Below are positions 25,551-35,350 of a DNA stretch of 64,000 bases, one piece after another. Position 1 is the first letter of the stretch, and every line of letters begins with the position of its first letter. The DNA comes from Acidobacteriaceae bacterium. Lineage in GTDB: Bacteria; Acidobacteriota; Terriglobia; Bryobacterales; Bryobacteraceae. The position numbers and the translations under genes are program-made. The stretch lies in the NCBI GenBank assembly GCA_019233755.1, contig JAFAMD010000041.1, forward strand, positions 42,178 through 106,177. Direction: 5' to 3'. The notes below the pieces were generated by a model. The model did not search any database and was not told the origin of the DNA. It saw only the letters and a list, made by a program, of their open reading frames with translations.

Positions 25551-28328
25551 ATGATAAAGCTCGCTCCCGCTATTTTTGTGTCTGTTGTCCTAGCTTTCAG
25601 TTATGTGGTTCCTGGCTACGGTCAATCCACTAGCAGTTCTGGAACCATTCGCGGGTCGGTGGAAGATCCTACGGGTGCGGTGATCCCGGCGGCTACGGTA
25701 ACGATTGAGAACCCGGTATCCGGCTACAGCCGCACTACCGCGACAGACGCCAAAGGACAGTTCACATTTTCGGACATACCCTTTAACAACTATCACCTGA
25801 CTGCCTCCGCGCATGGCTTCACACCAATCGCGCAGGACGTCGACGTGAAATCACCGATACCGGTTGCCGTGAAGGTCGAATTGAAAGTCGGCGAGGCATC
25901 GACTGTCGTCGAGGTCTCCGCTGAGGCACAGGATTTGATCAACACGAATCCGGCGACCACGACAAACGTTGATCGAGGGCTGTTCCAGAAGCTTCCTCTC
26001 GAAAGCCAATCGTCTTCGCTCAGTTCCCTGGTTACTACGGCATCGCCGGGTGTGGCCGCGGATTCGAACGGGCTCTTTCATGGACTCGGTGATCACGCAG
26101 AAAACTCGTTTTCCATCGATGGCCAGCCGGTGACGGACCAGCAAAGCAAGGTTTTCTCGAATCAGCTCCCCGTCGAAGCCGTGCAGTCGATGCAGGTGAT
26201 CGAAGGTGCTCCTCCGGCTGAGTATGGCGATAAGACCAGCCTGGTCATTGTGGTGAATACGCGCTCGGGCCTGGGCGTTAAGCAGCCGCATGGCGACGTG
26301 ACGGCATCCTACGGCACATTCGGAACAACTAATGACGGATTCGATCTGGCGTATGGCGGGGATAAATGGGGCAATCTTATTTCTGCTAACGCGCTGCAGG
26401 CGGGCCGGTTTTTAGACCCGCCCGAATTTACGGTTATGCATGATCGGGGCAACGAAGAGAATATCTTCGATCGTGTCGATTATAAGCCTTCCGACGCGGA
26501 CACGGTTAACGTGAACATGCAGTTCACGCGGTCCTGGTTCCAGACGCCAAACTCGTTCGATGCGCAAAACGCGACAGCGTGGACAGGACTGGTGGTGGAT
26601 AACGGCGGCCTCGGTCCGAACGGCCTGCCGGTCGGTTCGACGGATCAGCGTTCGCAGATTGTGACGTTCAACGTGGCGCCGACATGGACTCATTTGATCA
26701 ATCCGAACACGGTGTTCACATTCGGCGGCTTTGCGCGGCAGGATAGGTATAACTATTACCCGAGTGACAACCCTTTCGCCGATCTGCAGCCGAATCTTCA
26801 GGACACGACCATTGGCCAGAACCGCAGGCTAACGAACCTGGGACTGCGCAGCGATGTGTCTTACGTGAAGGGCATCCACAACCTGAAAGCGGGAATCACC
26901 TATGAAGACACGATTCTTACCGAGAACGACACGTTCGGCATCGTCAACCCGACGCTGAATGCGGTGTGTTTGAATGCGGATGGGAGCGCTTATACGGGTC
27001 CGGGAATTACGGATCCCGCCGATTGCACCGGTCCGCTGCAACCGAATCCCTCGTTTAATGCTCTGCTTGGCTGCTACGACTTGACCAGGACCGCGCCGCT
27101 GCCGGCATCCGACGGATGCCCGGGTTCGACCAGCGGCCGCTACACGTTCAACGGCCACGCAGACATCAGGGAACTGGCGATGTACATCCAGGACACGATC
27201 TCGCTGAAGAACTGGACCTTCAATCTAGGGATTCGCGGCGATGTCTACAACGGCCTTACTAACGCGACTCAGGCAGAGCCTCGGGTGGGCATCGCGTATA
27301 ACATCAAACGAACTAGCACGGTGTTGCGCGTTTCTTATGCGCGTCTTATGGAAACGCCGTTCAACGAGAACCTGATACTTGCAAGTACAGGATGCAGTAA
27401 TGCGGTGATTAACGCGCTGCAGTCCACCCTTCAGGGCTACCCTTGCCTTACGACTCCGCTGGTTCCGGGCTTGCGCAATGAATTCCACGCGGGGTTTCAG
27501 CAGGCATTCGGCCGGTACTTTGTGCTGGATGGCGAATACATCTGGAAGTACACGCACAATGCCTATGATTTCAGTGTGTTCGGCAACACGCCGATCACGT
27601 ATCCGATCGAGTGGCATAACTCGAAGATTCCCGGCTTTGCCATCCGCGGCACCATGCCGAGCTTCCATGGGTTGTCGGCATTTGTCGTCATGTCTCACGT
27701 TTCCGCCCGTTTCTTCCAGCCGCAAATCGCCGGTATCGGCGTCACGCCCGTGGGGCAGGGGGGAAATGGAGTCTTCCGCATTGATCATGATGAGGCTTTT
27801 AACCAGACGACCCACCTGCAATACCAGCCCTGGAAGAACGGGCCGTGGCTGAGCTTCAACTGGCGTTATGACAGCGGTCTTGTGGCGGGCCCGGTACCAT
27901 GTGCGGGCGGCAACTGCAACAATGGCCCGCTGGGGACCGATACCCTGGTGGACGTGTCCGGGCTGTCGCCGGATCAACAATTTCAGGCGGGGCTCTATTG
28001 CGGAAGCGTGCATGCGACGCCGACGACTCCGATCAGTCCGACAGGCGTGTGTCCCGCGGCCATTTACGGTTCTAATCTGGTGAAGATACCGGCCGCCGGC
28101 ACCGAGAACGACGACCACAACCCGCCGCGCATTGCGTCTCGCAATTTATTTGATCTCGCGGTCGGGGACGATAACCTGTTTCGCACCGAGAAGTACAAGT
28201 GGAGCGCGCGGGTGGAGGTGATCAACCTGACCAACCAATACTCGCTTTACAACTTTCTGTCGACCTTCAGCGGAACTCATTATGTGACGCCCCGAACGGT
28301 GACGGGGACGATCGGGTTTCATTTCTAG
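25551..28328 (+). CDS. TonB-dependent receptor with carboxypeptidase-regulatory-like N-terminal domain
   Basis: 925 residues from ATG 25551, chosen because it starts a good signal peptide (LAPAIFVSVVLAFSYVVPGYGQ); the frame is open further upstream. A carboxypeptidase-regulatory-like domain (GTIRGSVEDPTGAVIPAATV) is followed by a plug region (ENSFSIDGQPVTDQQSK, PPAEYGDKTSLVIVVNTRSG) and a barrel ending GTIGFHF. It is only distantly related to the two 1188-residue receptors and lacks their LacI-type operator. It lies just upstream of the copper operon, but the CsoR-type operator falls after its stop codon, so it is not obviously copper controlled. The ligand is unknown. Confidence 0.82.
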   Translation: MIKLAPAIFVSVVLAFSYVVPGYGQSTSSSGTIRGSVEDPTGAVIPAATVTIENPVSGYSRTTATDAKGQFTFSDIPFNNYHLTASAHGFTPIAQDVDVKSPIPVAVKVELKVGEASTVVEVSAEAQDLINTNPATTTNVDRGLFQKLPLESQSSSLSSLVTTASPGVAADSNGLFHGLGDHAENSFSIDGQPVTDQQSKVFSNQLPVEAVQSMQVIEGAPPAEYGDKTSLVIVVNTRSGLGVKQPHGDVTASYGTFGTTNDGFDLAYGGDKWGNLISANALQAGRFLDPPEFTVMHDRGNEENIFDRVDYKPSDADTVNVNMQFTRSWFQTPNSFDAQNATAWTGLVVDNGGLGPNGLPVGSTDQRSQIVTFNVAPTWTHLINPNTVFTFGGFARQDRYNYYPSDNPFADLQPNLQDTTIGQNRRLTNLGLRSDVSYVKGIHNLKAGITYEDTILTENDTFGIVNPTLNAVCLNADGSAYTGPGITDPADCTGPLQPNPSFNALLGCYDLTRTAPLPASDGCPGSTSGRYTFNGHADIRELAMYIQDTISLKNWTFNLGIRGDVYNGLTNATQAEPRVGIAYNIKRTSTVLRVSYARLMETPFNENLILASTGCSNAVINALQSTLQGYPCLTTPLVPGLRNEFHAGFQQAFGRYFVLDGEYIWKYTHNAYDFSVFGNTPITYPIEWHNSKIPGFAIRGTMPSFHGLSAFVVMSHVSARFFQPQIAGIGVTPVGQGGNGVFRIDHDEAFNQTTHLQYQPWKNGPWLSFNWRYDSGLVAGPVPCAGGNCNNGPLGTDTLVDVSGLSPDQQFQAGLYCGSVHATPTTPISPTGVCPAAIYGSNLVKIPAAGTENDDHNPPRIASRNLFDLAVGDDNLFRTEKYKWSARVEVINLTNQYSLYNFLSTFSGTHYVTPRTVTGTIGFHF

Positions 28329-28376
28329 GAATTTCGTTTTCTTTCCGAGGCTCTAGCAAATTTTGGAAAAGGGTGC

Positions 28377-28393
28377 ATACCCGTAGGGGGTAT
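28377..28393 (+). promoter_or_regulatory. CsoR-type copper operator upstream of copZ
   Basis: ATACCC-GTAGG-GGGTAT is an inverted repeat with 6-bp arms and the G/C-tract character of CsoR-family operators (consensus close to TACCC...GGGTA). It lies 34 bases before the copZ start. A -10-like TATACT (28391-28396) overlaps its right arm, so binding would block transcription; I could not place a convincing -35. The operon encodes its own CsoR at 31058. Confidence 0.8.
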
Positions 28394-28426
28394 ACTGCAT
28401 CTATTGGGATAGAGGGGAACCCAAAG

Positions 28427-28639
28427 ATGTCCAGCACTCTTAAACTAGCGATCGAAGGAATGCACTGTGGGGCCTGCGTCCGCAGAGTAACGGCTGCCCT
28501 TCAGAACGTTCCAGGCGTCCAGGTTGAGAAAGTGGAGGTCGGCTCGGCGCAGGTTGTCTTCAATCCAGCCGAGGCCAATGCGGAGCAAGTTACCAGTGCA
28601 CTAGAGCGTATCGGCTTTACCGGCCGGATTGAAAAGTAG
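28427..28639 (+). CDS. copZ: Copper chaperone / heavy-metal-associated domain protein (CopZ-like)
   Basis: A 70-residue single HMA domain with the metal-binding motif GMHCGAC (Cys14 and Cys17) and the usual ferredoxin-like fold pattern (LKLAIEGMHC, VTAALQNVPGV, EQVTSALERIGF). CopZ proteins carry Cu(I) to the CopA ATPase. It is the first gene after the CsoR-type operator and stands nine bases before copA. I chose ATG 28427 from the domain boundary; the frame is open upstream into the end of the TonB receptor, but that extension has no domain sense. Confidence 0.88.
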   Translation: MSSTLKLAIEGMHCGACVRRVTAALQNVPGVQVEKVEVGSAQVVFNPAEANAEQVTSALERIGFTGRIEK

Positions 28640-28648
28640 GCCGGCACG

Positions 28649-31048
28649 GTGGCGATATCAAGCACCTCCACTCCGGATGCAGCGGCCACCTCCGCCGCAA
28701 GCACGGAGCGGGTCACGATTCCCGTCAGCGGGATGACGTGTGCTGCCTGCCAATCATTTATTCAGCGCACGCTCGCGGCTCAGGCCGGCGTCCTTGATGC
28801 GACTGTCAATCTCATGCTGCATAACGCGACGGTGACGTTCGATCCGCGTGTGACCTCGACCCCGAGGTTGGTCGGCAACATCCGGGAGACGGGCTATGGG
28901 GCGGAGATGCCCGCGCTTGACCGGTCCATACTCGATGAACAGGAAAAGCACGATGAGCAGCAGCTTCGCGAATACAAGAGACTGCGTCTGAAGGCCGCTG
29001 TCAGCGTGGGCGCCGGCATTGCGGCGATGCTGCTCTCCATGCCATTGATGAGCATGAATAGCGCGGGCGGCATGGAGCGCATGAAAGACCCACTGATGAG
29101 CTGGCAGATGAGCGTACTCAATCCGCTGCTGCAGAAAGCTTTACCGTCGCTCTACACCGTCAACCAGGATGCGATTCGCTGGTCTCTGTTCGCCCTCGCA
29201 GTCTTCATTATCGGTTGGGCAGGGCGGCACTTCTACATCAAGGCCTGGGCCGGGTTCTTACACAGGACTGCTGACATGAATACGCTGGTGGCCTTGGGAA
29301 CCGGGGCCGCTTTCCTGTACTCGGCCGCGAGCACCGTCGCCCCCGGCTTCTTTCTTTCGCATGGCATAGCACCGGACGTGTACTTTGAAGCAGGCATGCT
29401 GATCATCGGACTGGTGCTGGTGGGCAATACGCTCGAGAGTCGTGCCAAGGGCCAGACCGCAGCCGCACTACGCAAGCTTGTACAAATGCAATCCAAAACG
29501 GCACGCGTTCTGCGCGACGACGTGGAGCGCGATTTACCCGTTGACGAGATCGTACAGGGCGACCTGATTCTGGTGCGGCCAGGAGAGCGCATTCCGACCG
29601 ATGGAGCAGTGGTCGCAGGCAAGAGCAGTGTAGACGAATCTATGCTGACCGGCGAGGCGCTGCCCGTCGAGAAGACTGTCAATGACCGCGTGATCGGCGG
29701 AACGATCAACCAGCATGGCTCGCTGCAATATCGAGCGACGATGCTCGGCGCCGAAAGCACTCTCGCGCAGATTGTGCGCTTGCTGCGGGAAGCACAGGGG
29801 TCGCGCGCGCCGATTCAGCGGCTCGCCGACCGCGTCAGCGCCGTCTTCGCGCCGACCGTACTTGGAATCGCAATTGTCACCTTCTGCGCCTGGCATCTCT
29901 TCGCTCCCGGAGCAGGCTTGATGCAAGCGTTTGCCGCTGCTGTGACGGTTCTGGTGATTGCCTGCCCGTGTGCCATGGGCCTGGCGGTTCCGACAGCGGT
30001 GATGGTGGCTACGGGGCGCGGCGCGGCGTTCGGGCTTTTGATCAAAGGCGGCGAAGCACTCCAGCGACTGGAGAGGATTGATACAGTCGTGCTGGACAAG
30101 ACCGGGACGATCACGGTTGGCCGTCCTCAAGTCACCGATGTTTTGCTCGCGATGCAAGCCAACGACGATTCTGAGAAGAATCGGCTACTGCGCATCACAG
30201 CGGCGCTGGAGCGCGCGAGCGAGCATCCCCTGGCGGAGGCCGTTGTCCGCTATGCTGAGCAGCGCGGGGTGACGTTGCCTTCAGCCGGCGCGTTTGAAGC
30301 AATTCCCGGGCAAGGGGTCATCGGCGTCGTCGAAGGCCACGCTATGCTCATCGGCAATCCCGCGCTGCTCGAACACCATGGCGTCTCCGTCCAACCCTTG
30401 CAGGCAAAGGCAGCGCGGCTGGCGGAAACCGGAAAGACGCCGCTCTGGATTGCAATCGACGGCGAGCTAGCGGGCATCCTTGCTGTTGCCGACACGCTGA
30501 AGCCCACCTCCGTAACAGCGATTCGCAACTTACATGACGAGGGGCTGCATGTTGTCATGCTCACCGGAGATAACGAACGAACGGCACGTGCCGTTGCGCG
30601 GCAGGTTGGCCTGGATCGTGTAATCGCAGGAGTCCTGCCCGAGGGTAAGCTGGATGCGATCAAGCAGCTTCAAGCTGAGGGTCGCGTGGTAGCGATGGTT
30701 GGTGACGGCATCAACGACGCGCCGTCGCTGGCGCAAGCTGATGTGGGCATCACGATGGCTACGGGCGCCGACGTAGCCAGGGAAGCCGGCGATGTAACGC
30801 TCATGCGCAGCGATTTGACCGGAGTCGCCGCCGCGATTGCACTCTCGCGGGGCACCATGCGCGTGATGCGGCAGAACCTGTTCTGGGCTTTCATTTACAA
30901 CGTAGTTGGTATTCCGCTGGCGGCCGGCGCTCTGTATCCTGTGTTCGGCTTGATGCTGAGCCCGGTGATCGCGAGCGCGGCAATGGCTCTTAGCTCGTTC
31001 AGCGTCGTGACGAATAGTTTGCGGCTGCGCCGCCTGAAACTCGCATAA
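28649..31048 (+). CDS. copA: Cu(+)-exporting P1B-type ATPase
   Basis: 799 residues from GTG 28649. One N-terminal HMA domain (GMTCAAC, Cys31 and Cys34) is followed by eight predicted membrane helices. The motifs are complete: TGE phosphatase loop ([11 protein letters not shown]), the transmembrane CPC (439-441, [13 protein letters not shown]), the phosphorylation site DKTGT (Asp483), the HP motif ([10 protein letters not shown]), [10 protein letters not shown], and the [16 protein letters not shown] hinge. The last helices carry [11 protein letters not shown] and [17 protein letters not shown], the Asn/Tyr and Met-Ser-Ser set of Cu(I)-selective P1B-1 ATPases. It sits between copZ and csoR with nine-base gaps, so one copper-induced transcript is expected. 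Confidence 0.95.
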   Translation: MAISSTSTPDAAATSAASTERVTIPVSGMTCAACQSFIQRTLAAQAGVLDATVNLMLHNATVTFDPRVTSTPRLVGNIRETGYGAEMPALDRSILDEQEKHDEQQLREYKRLRLKAAVSVGAGIAAMLLSMPLMSMNSAGGMERMKDPLMSWQMSVLNPLLQKALPSLYTVNQDAIRWSLFALAVFIIGWAGRHFYIKAWAGFLHRTADMNTLVALGTGAAFLYSAASTVAPGFFLSHGIAPDVYFEAGMLIIGLVLVGNTLESRAKGQTAAALRKLVQMQSKTARVLRDDVERDLPVDEIVQGDLILVRPGERIPTDGAVVAGKSSVDESMLTGEALPVEKTVNDRVIGGTINQHGSLQYRATMLGAESTLAQIVRLLREAQGSRAPIQRLADRVSAVFAPTVLGIAIVTFCAWHLFAPGAGLMQAFAAAVTVLVIACPCAMGLAVPTAVMVATGRGAAFGLLIKGGEALQRLERIDTVVLDKTGTITVGRPQVTDVLLAMQANDDSEKNRLLRITAALERASEHPLAEAVVRYAEQRGVTLPSAGAFEAIPGQGVIGVVEGHAMLIGNPALLEHHGVSVQPLQAKAARLAETGKTPLWIAIDGELAGILAVADTLKPTSVTAIRNLHDEGLHVVMLTGDNERTARAVARQVGLDRVIAGVLPEGKLDAIKQLQAEGRVVAMVGDGINDAPSLAQADVGITMATGADVAREAGDVTLMRSDLTGVAAAIALSRGTMRVMRQNLFWAFIYNVVGIPLAAGALYPVFGLMLSPVIASAAMALSSFSVVTNSLRLRRLKLA

Positions 31049-31057
31049 GGACACCCA

Positions 31058-31387
31058 ATGGCACTTACGAAACACGGAAGCAAGGGCGGCGACGAACGCA
31101 AAGCAGTGGGAGTGGACCCGGAGATCAAAGCTTCCAATTTAAGACGATTGCGCCGTATAGAAGGTCAAGTCCGTGGATTGCAGCGCATGGTTGAAGAGGA
31201 TCGTTACTGCGCCGACATCCTGACGCAGGTCTCATCTGTGCAAGAGGCGCTGCGAGCGGTGACCCGGGCGCTCATGCGCAATCATCTCACGCACTGTGCG
31301 ACCCAGGCACTCCAAACCGGATCGGTTGAAGATAAAGAGGCGATGTACGAAGAGCTGCTGGATTTGATCTACAAAAATGCCCGCTGA
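31058..31387 (+). CDS. csoR: CsoR-family copper-sensing repressor
   Basis: 109 residues of the all-alpha DUF156/CsoR-RcnR family. RRLRRIEGQVRGLQRMVEEDRYCADIL is typical, and the Cu(I) ligands are present as Cys51, His76 and Cys80 (HxxxC within NHLTHC), matching the C-H-C set of CsoR rather than the nickel-type RcnR set. Cu(I) binding releases the operator, here probably the site at 28377-28393. It is third in the copZ-copA-csoR operon, giving autoregulation. Its last 19 bases overlap the 3' end of the convergent TIM-barrel gene. Confidence 0.93.
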   Translation: MALTKHGSKGGDERKAVGVDPEIKASNLRRLRRIEGQVRGLQRMVEEDRYCADILTQVSSVQEALRAVTRALMRNHLTHCATQALQTGSVEDKEAMYEELLDLIYKNAR

Positions 31388-32379
31388 GCGTAGTCGAGAC
31401 AGGCGATTACGTTCTGCTCTTCCACTTTAAGCGCTTCCTCGTGCGTGAGCTGCGACACTCGCGGAAGCGGCTTGGCGCTGCGATGTTCTTCGACGAAACG
31501 CAGCGTGCGAGCGAGATACAGGCCGTTGCGATCGGGGAAAGTAACCCAGTACTCATCGAGAAGACACGGAACCTTGAGCGGGTCGCGAGTGATCATCTCG
31601 AGAGTGAAACGGGCGTTCGGGCGGGCCTGGCGGATGCGGGCGACAATTGCCGGGAGGTCGAGGTAGCCGTCGCCGAGTAGGACTTCGGAGAGCAGGAAGC
31701 CGTCCGGATACGGTGTCACCGCCATGTTCTTAAGGTGCGTTGAGACAGTGTAGGGCGTGAGCTTTTCGATAGCGTCTAAAGGGTTGTCGAGCAGCGAGAT
31801 GTTGTTGCCGAAGTCGAGGCAGACGCCGAGATATTCATTCGAATAGCGCCGCAGGAGAGTAACGAATTCGTCGGCGGTCCAGTCTTTGTGATTCTCGAGA
31901 CCAAGCGGGATCTTGTATTTCTCGAGCAGCGGAAGCGCGGCTTCGATCGATTGATGGCTCTCGGCAACGTGCTGCTGCCAGGCTTCGAGAGAGGTGAAGG
32001 TTTCGTAGCGGCGCGTTCCCAGGCAGGCGGAGCGTAACGCGACGGCTCCCACGGCTTGCGCATCTTTCAGGCTCTGTTCGAAGGCGGCGGTATCGGATCC
32101 TTTCGGCATCGGGACCATGGCCTCGATATACATGCCGAGCTGCTCGGCGCGTGCGTGTACTTTCGGGATATCACCGTTAATGGATGCCTGGATGCCGGCG
32201 GCTCCGAGCGAATGGCAGTGCTCGAGAAATTCGAGCGTGTCGTGCGGGCGCCACACACCCATATAAGAAGTTGTCGCGATACCGAGCTTGTGCGAAGCGG
32301 GCTGAGCTATAAGAGGATTTATGAGAGAAGCGGTGCCTATGCCGGCCGCGCCGGTGCGCAGAAACGTTCGTCTGGTCAT
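31369..32379 (-). CDS. Tat-exported sugar phosphate isomerase/epimerase-like TIM-barrel protein
   Basis: 336 residues from ATG 32379, which overlaps the MFS stop by four bases and begins a twin-arginine signal (MTRRTFLRTGAAGIG); the frame extends upstream but inside the MFS gene. The barrel belongs to the xylose-isomerase-like/AP-endonuclease-2 family: GAAGIQASI, GLENHKDW, CLDFGNNISLLDNP and FTLEMITRDPL supply the Glu, Asp, His and Glu positions of the metal site. Such exported isomerase-like proteins often accompany GMC dehydrogenases in acidobacterial and Bacteroidetes sugar loci, where some act on 3-keto sugars. It is the last gene of the 36.7-31.4 kb operon and overlaps csoR by 19 bases at the 3' ends. 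Confidence 0.78.
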   Translation of the reverse strand: MTRRTFLRTGAAGIGTASLINPLIAQPASHKLGIATTSYMGVWRPHDTLEFLEHCHSLGAAGIQASINGDIPKVHARAEQLGMYIEAMVPMPKGSDTAAFEQSLKDAQAVGAVALRSACLGTRRYETFTSLEAWQQHVAESHQSIEAALPLLEKYKIPLGLENHKDWTADEFVTLLRRYSNEYLGVCLDFGNNISLLDNPLDAIEKLTPYTVSTHLKNMAVTPYPDGFLLSEVLLGDGYLDLPAIVARIRQARPNARFTLEMITRDPLKVPCLLDEYWVTFPDRNGLYLARTLRFVEEHRSAKPLPRVSQLTHEEALKVEEQNVIACLDYAQRAFL

Positions 32380-33689
32380 GATGACTTCCTGCGGAAAAAC
32401 AGACCGGTAAGCAGCGCGGAGCCGACGCAGCAAAAGGAGAGCAACAGCAACGCAGGGGTCATGCTGTGGGTGGCGTCGCGGATCTTGCCGACAACCAAGG
32501 GGCTCAAATAGCCGCCGAGATTGCCGACGGAATTGATCCACGCGATGCCGGCGGAAGCCGCCGCGCCGCACACAAAGGCAGTGGGCAAGGCCCAGAATGT
32601 TGAAAAGGCCGAGGCGAGGCCGGCGGTGGCGACGGTGAGAGCAATCAGCGCGGTCACGCCGGAGATGCCGGGGATTGCCGAAACCGCAAACGCTATCGCA
32701 CCGGCGACGCCGGCGAGTGTTACATGCCAGCAGCGCTCACCGGTGGAGTCGGAGTGATGGCCGACGAGAACCATCGCGATGGCGGCGACACCCCAGGGAA
32801 TCATGGTGAGCAAACCGATACGGAAAGCGTCTTTCGTAATCGAGTCTTTGATGATCTGGGGCAGCCAGAAGCTGATGCCGTAATTGCCCATCACAAAGCC
32901 GAAGTAGACGAAGCAGAGTGTCCAGACCCGCCAGCTCCGAAAGGCGCCGGCGAGCGTGTGGCGGCTGTGCGCAGCGGATTTTTTTCTGCTGTGTTCACTC
33001 TCCAGGTGCGCGAGGAGCACGGCTTTCTCTTGCGGCGTAAGCCAGTGGGCTTTGCCGGGGTTGTCGGCAAGCCACAGCATCGTCAGCAGGCCGGCGATGA
33101 TGGAGGGCGCAGCTTCGACGAGATAGAGCCATTGCCAGCCGCGCAATCCGCCGACGGACGACATGCGCTCGAGCAGCCAGCCGGAGACCGGGCCGCCCAA
33201 GACGCCGGAAAGCGGGATGGCGGTCATGAAGGCCGCGACCATTTTGGCGCGATGTTTTTCGGTGTACCAGAAGGTGAGATAGAGGATGACGCCCGGGAAA
33301 AAACCAGACTCGACGACGCCGAGAAGGAAGCGGACGAGGTAGAACTGGCCTTCCGTTTTGACGAGCATCGTGCAAGCCGAGACGATGCCCCAGACGATCA
33401 TGATGGGACCAAGCCAGTATTTCGCGCCGATCTTCTGCAGCGCCATGTTGCACGGTACTTCGAAAAAGAAATAGCCGAGGAAGAAGATGCCGGCGCCGGC
33501 GCCGTACACGGCGTCGCTGATCTTGAGATCCTGCTGCATCTGCAGTTTTGCAAAGCCGACGTTTACGCGATCGATGTAGGCAAAAATGTAGCAGAGGAAG
33601 AGGAACGGAATGATGCGCCAGGTGACCTTGCGGTAAGTGCGTTCTTCAAAGGCTTGGGAGACGGCCGCAGCCGGGGCGGATCCACTCAT
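32376..33689 (-). CDS. MFS transporter, anion:cation symporter-type
   Basis: 437 residues with about 12 membrane helices. The start (VTWRIIPFLFLCYIFAYIDRVNVGFA) and VPCNMALQKIGAKYWLGPIMIVWG are typical of the ACS branch of the major facilitator superfamily, which carries hexuronates, galactonate, tartrate, phthalate and similar organic anions. It is coupled to the genes on both sides by ATGA overlaps (33686-33689 and 32376-32379). The context suggests import of the acid or keto-sugar product made by the neighbouring periplasmic GMC dehydrogenase. The substrate is not determined by sequence. Confidence 0.85.
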   Translation of the reverse strand: MSGSAPAAAVSQAFEERTYRKVTWRIIPFLFLCYIFAYIDRVNVGFAKLQMQQDLKISDAVYGAGAGIFFLGYFFFEVPCNMALQKIGAKYWLGPIMIVWGIVSACTMLVKTEGQFYLVRFLLGVVESGFFPGVILYLTFWYTEKHRAKMVAAFMTAIPLSGVLGGPVSGWLLERMSSVGGLRGWQWLYLVEAAPSIIAGLLTMLWLADNPGKAHWLTPQEKAVLLAHLESEHSRKKSAAHSRHTLAGAFRSWRVWTLCFVYFGFVMGNYGISFWLPQIIKDSITKDAFRIGLLTMIPWGVAAIAMVLVGHHSDSTGERCWHVTLAGVAGAIAFAVSAIPGISGVTALIALTVATAGLASAFSTFWALPTAFVCGAAASAGIAWINSVGNLGGYLSPLVVGKIRDATHSMTPALLLLSFCCVGSALLTGLFFRRKSS

Positions 33690-35344
33690 GCGAACTCTCC
33701 TTTTTTCGCGAGATCAGTGAGGCGATCGCATCCGCGGGCGCTGAGGGCCATCATGGTCAGGGTCGGGTGCTTGTCGCCGGTGGTGACAAAGCAGCCGCCG
33801 CCGAAGACGAACAGGTTCGGGACGTCATGCGTCTGGCAGAACGAATTGAGGACGCTGGTTTTCGGGTCTTCGCCCATGCGGCAGGTGCCGACTTCATGGA
33901 TCAAGCTGCCGGGCGGGGAAAGGTAGGGTTTCGCATCGACGATCTCGCCGCCGGCGGCGCGGAAGAGCTCCTGTGCACGGGTGAAGAAGTCCGCGTACAG
34001 CTTGCGATCGTTGTCGCAGTGGCTGCAGGTGATCTTCAGCACCGGGATGCCCCATTTGTCCCGCACTTCCGGATCGAGCGCAACGAAGTTCTCTTTACGA
34101 GATAGCATTTCGCCACCGGAGAGCCAGACGCGAGCAAAGGCCGGATAAAGCGTTTTAACCTGCTTCTTGTAAGACGACCCAAAGCCGGGCAGATCGGGTG
34201 CGAAGGCCGGGAACTGCGCGGCTCCGCCGGTGGCACTCATGGCATAACCTCGAATGAACCCGCGTGAGCCGGTTTGGGGAGCGATGTTGGTGAAGTTCGG
34301 GAAATAGAGTCCGCTTGATTTTCCGTCATCGTTGCGAATGGCCGCACCTTTGAGAACCGGGAGAAAACCGCTGACCGCAGCGCCGCCGATCTGATCCATC
34401 AGGTAGTGACCCAGGATGCCGCTGCTATTTGCCAGCCCGCCCTTGGCGGAGTTGAGCAAAAGCCGAGTGTTTTCGAGAGACGAGCCGGCAAGAACGACGA
34501 CGTTGGCGGCGAGCTCTATGGTGCGATTCGTGTAGCGTTCGATGTAACGGACGCCGCAGGCGCGGTTCTCACGATTCACCAGCACGTGGCTGACGATGGA
34601 ATCGCAGAGAAGCGTTACGTTGCCGGTTTTTAGCGCGGGAGGGAGAGTGGTGGAAACCGTGCTGAACATGGCGCCCACATCGCAGCCGTTCACGCAATTG
34701 CCGCAGTAATGGCAGGGCGGGCGGTTGTTCCACATGTGGGTGAGCTGCGCAACGCGACGCGGTGTCGCGGGGAGCCCCAGCCGGCCGGCAGCCGAAGCGA
34801 ACATGGTCTCCGCGCAATTGAGCGGCATGGGCGGAAGAAACACGCCATCGGGGAATTGCAGAAAATTCGCTCGCGCGGCACTGACGCCGATGAAGCGCTC
34901 GACGCGATCATAATAAGGCGCTATATCGGTGTACGAGATGGGCCAGTTATCGCCGTAGCCATCGCGGGAAGCAGCCTTAAATTCCAGATCGGAGAGGCGA
35001 TCGCATGCGCGGGACCAGTGCAACGTCCGACCGCCGAGCACGCGCGAGCGCGACCAGCTAAATGGCTTGTCGTGCGGTGTTGTATACGGGTTCTCGACAT
35101 CGTCGATCATGAGCCGGTAGTTGTATTCGGTGGCGCCCCGGCAGTACCTCCGCAAAAAACCGGGCTGGCCGCTGCCCCGAAAGGGAAGCTGGTAGGGCCA
35201 CTGATGGTGGAAATCGCGATAGGGCTCGATGTGCGAGCCGGCTTCGAGCAGTGCTACTTTGAAGCCGCTTTGCGTGAGCGCCATTGCGGCCCAGCCGCCG
35301 CACGCTCCGGAACCAACGATGATGACGTCGAACTTTTGAGGCAT
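33686..35344 (-). CDS. GMC-family FAD-dependent sugar dehydrogenase large subunit with Cys cluster
   Basis: 552 residues. The FAD Rossmann motif is at 7-36 (VIIVGSGACGGWAAMAL, VALLEAGSH) and the GMC C-terminal substrate domain carries HEVGTCRMGED and GDKHPTLTMMALSARG with the catalytic His positions. A Cys-x2-Cys-x2-Cys-x3-Cys cluster lies at 211, 214, 217 and 221 (PPCHYCGNCVNGC), as in FAD glucose dehydrogenases that hold an iron-sulfur cluster. It has no signal peptide of its own and is preceded by a gluconate-dehydrogenase-subunit-3-like gene with a Tat-like N-terminus, consistent with hitch-hiker export. Likely reaction: oxidation of an aldose or glycoside at C1 or C3. No cytochrome subunit adjoins it. 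Confidence 0.85.
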   Translation of the reverse strand: MPQKFDVIIVGSGACGGWAAMALTQSGFKVALLEAGSHIEPYRDFHHQWPYQLPFRGSGQPGFLRRYCRGATEYNYRLMIDDVENPYTTPHDKPFSWSRSRVLGGRTLHWSRACDRLSDLEFKAASRDGYGDNWPISYTDIAPYYDRVERFIGVSAARANFLQFPDGVFLPPMPLNCAETMFASAAGRLGLPATPRRVAQLTHMWNNRPPCHYCGNCVNGCDVGAMFSTVSTTLPPALKTGNVTLLCDSIVSHVLVNRENRACGVRYIERYTNRTIELAANVVVLAGSSLENTRLLLNSAKGGLANSSGILGHYLMDQIGGAAVSGFLPVLKGAAIRNDDGKSSGLYFPNFTNIAPQTGSRGFIRGYAMSATGGAAQFPAFAPDLPGFGSSYKKQVKTLYPAFARVWLSGGEMLSRKENFVALDPEVRDKWGIPVLKITCSHCDNDRKLYADFFTRAQELFRAAGGEIVDAKPYLSPPGSLIHEVGTCRMGEDPKTSVLNSFCQTHDVPNLFVFGGGCFVTTGDKHPTLTMMALSARGCDRLTDLAKKGEFA

Positions 35345-35350
35345 GGCGGC

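Noticed and set aside
27225..28118. 297-codon minus-strand open frame inside the third TonB receptor
   Set aside because: It is antisense, without a start context or domain.
32724..33926. 400-codon plus-strand open frame opposite the MFS transporter
   Set aside because: It is antisense to a clear MFS gene and the end of the GMC gene, and its translation is low-complexity Asp/Glu/Ala/Gly without domains. It is a codon-composition shadow.
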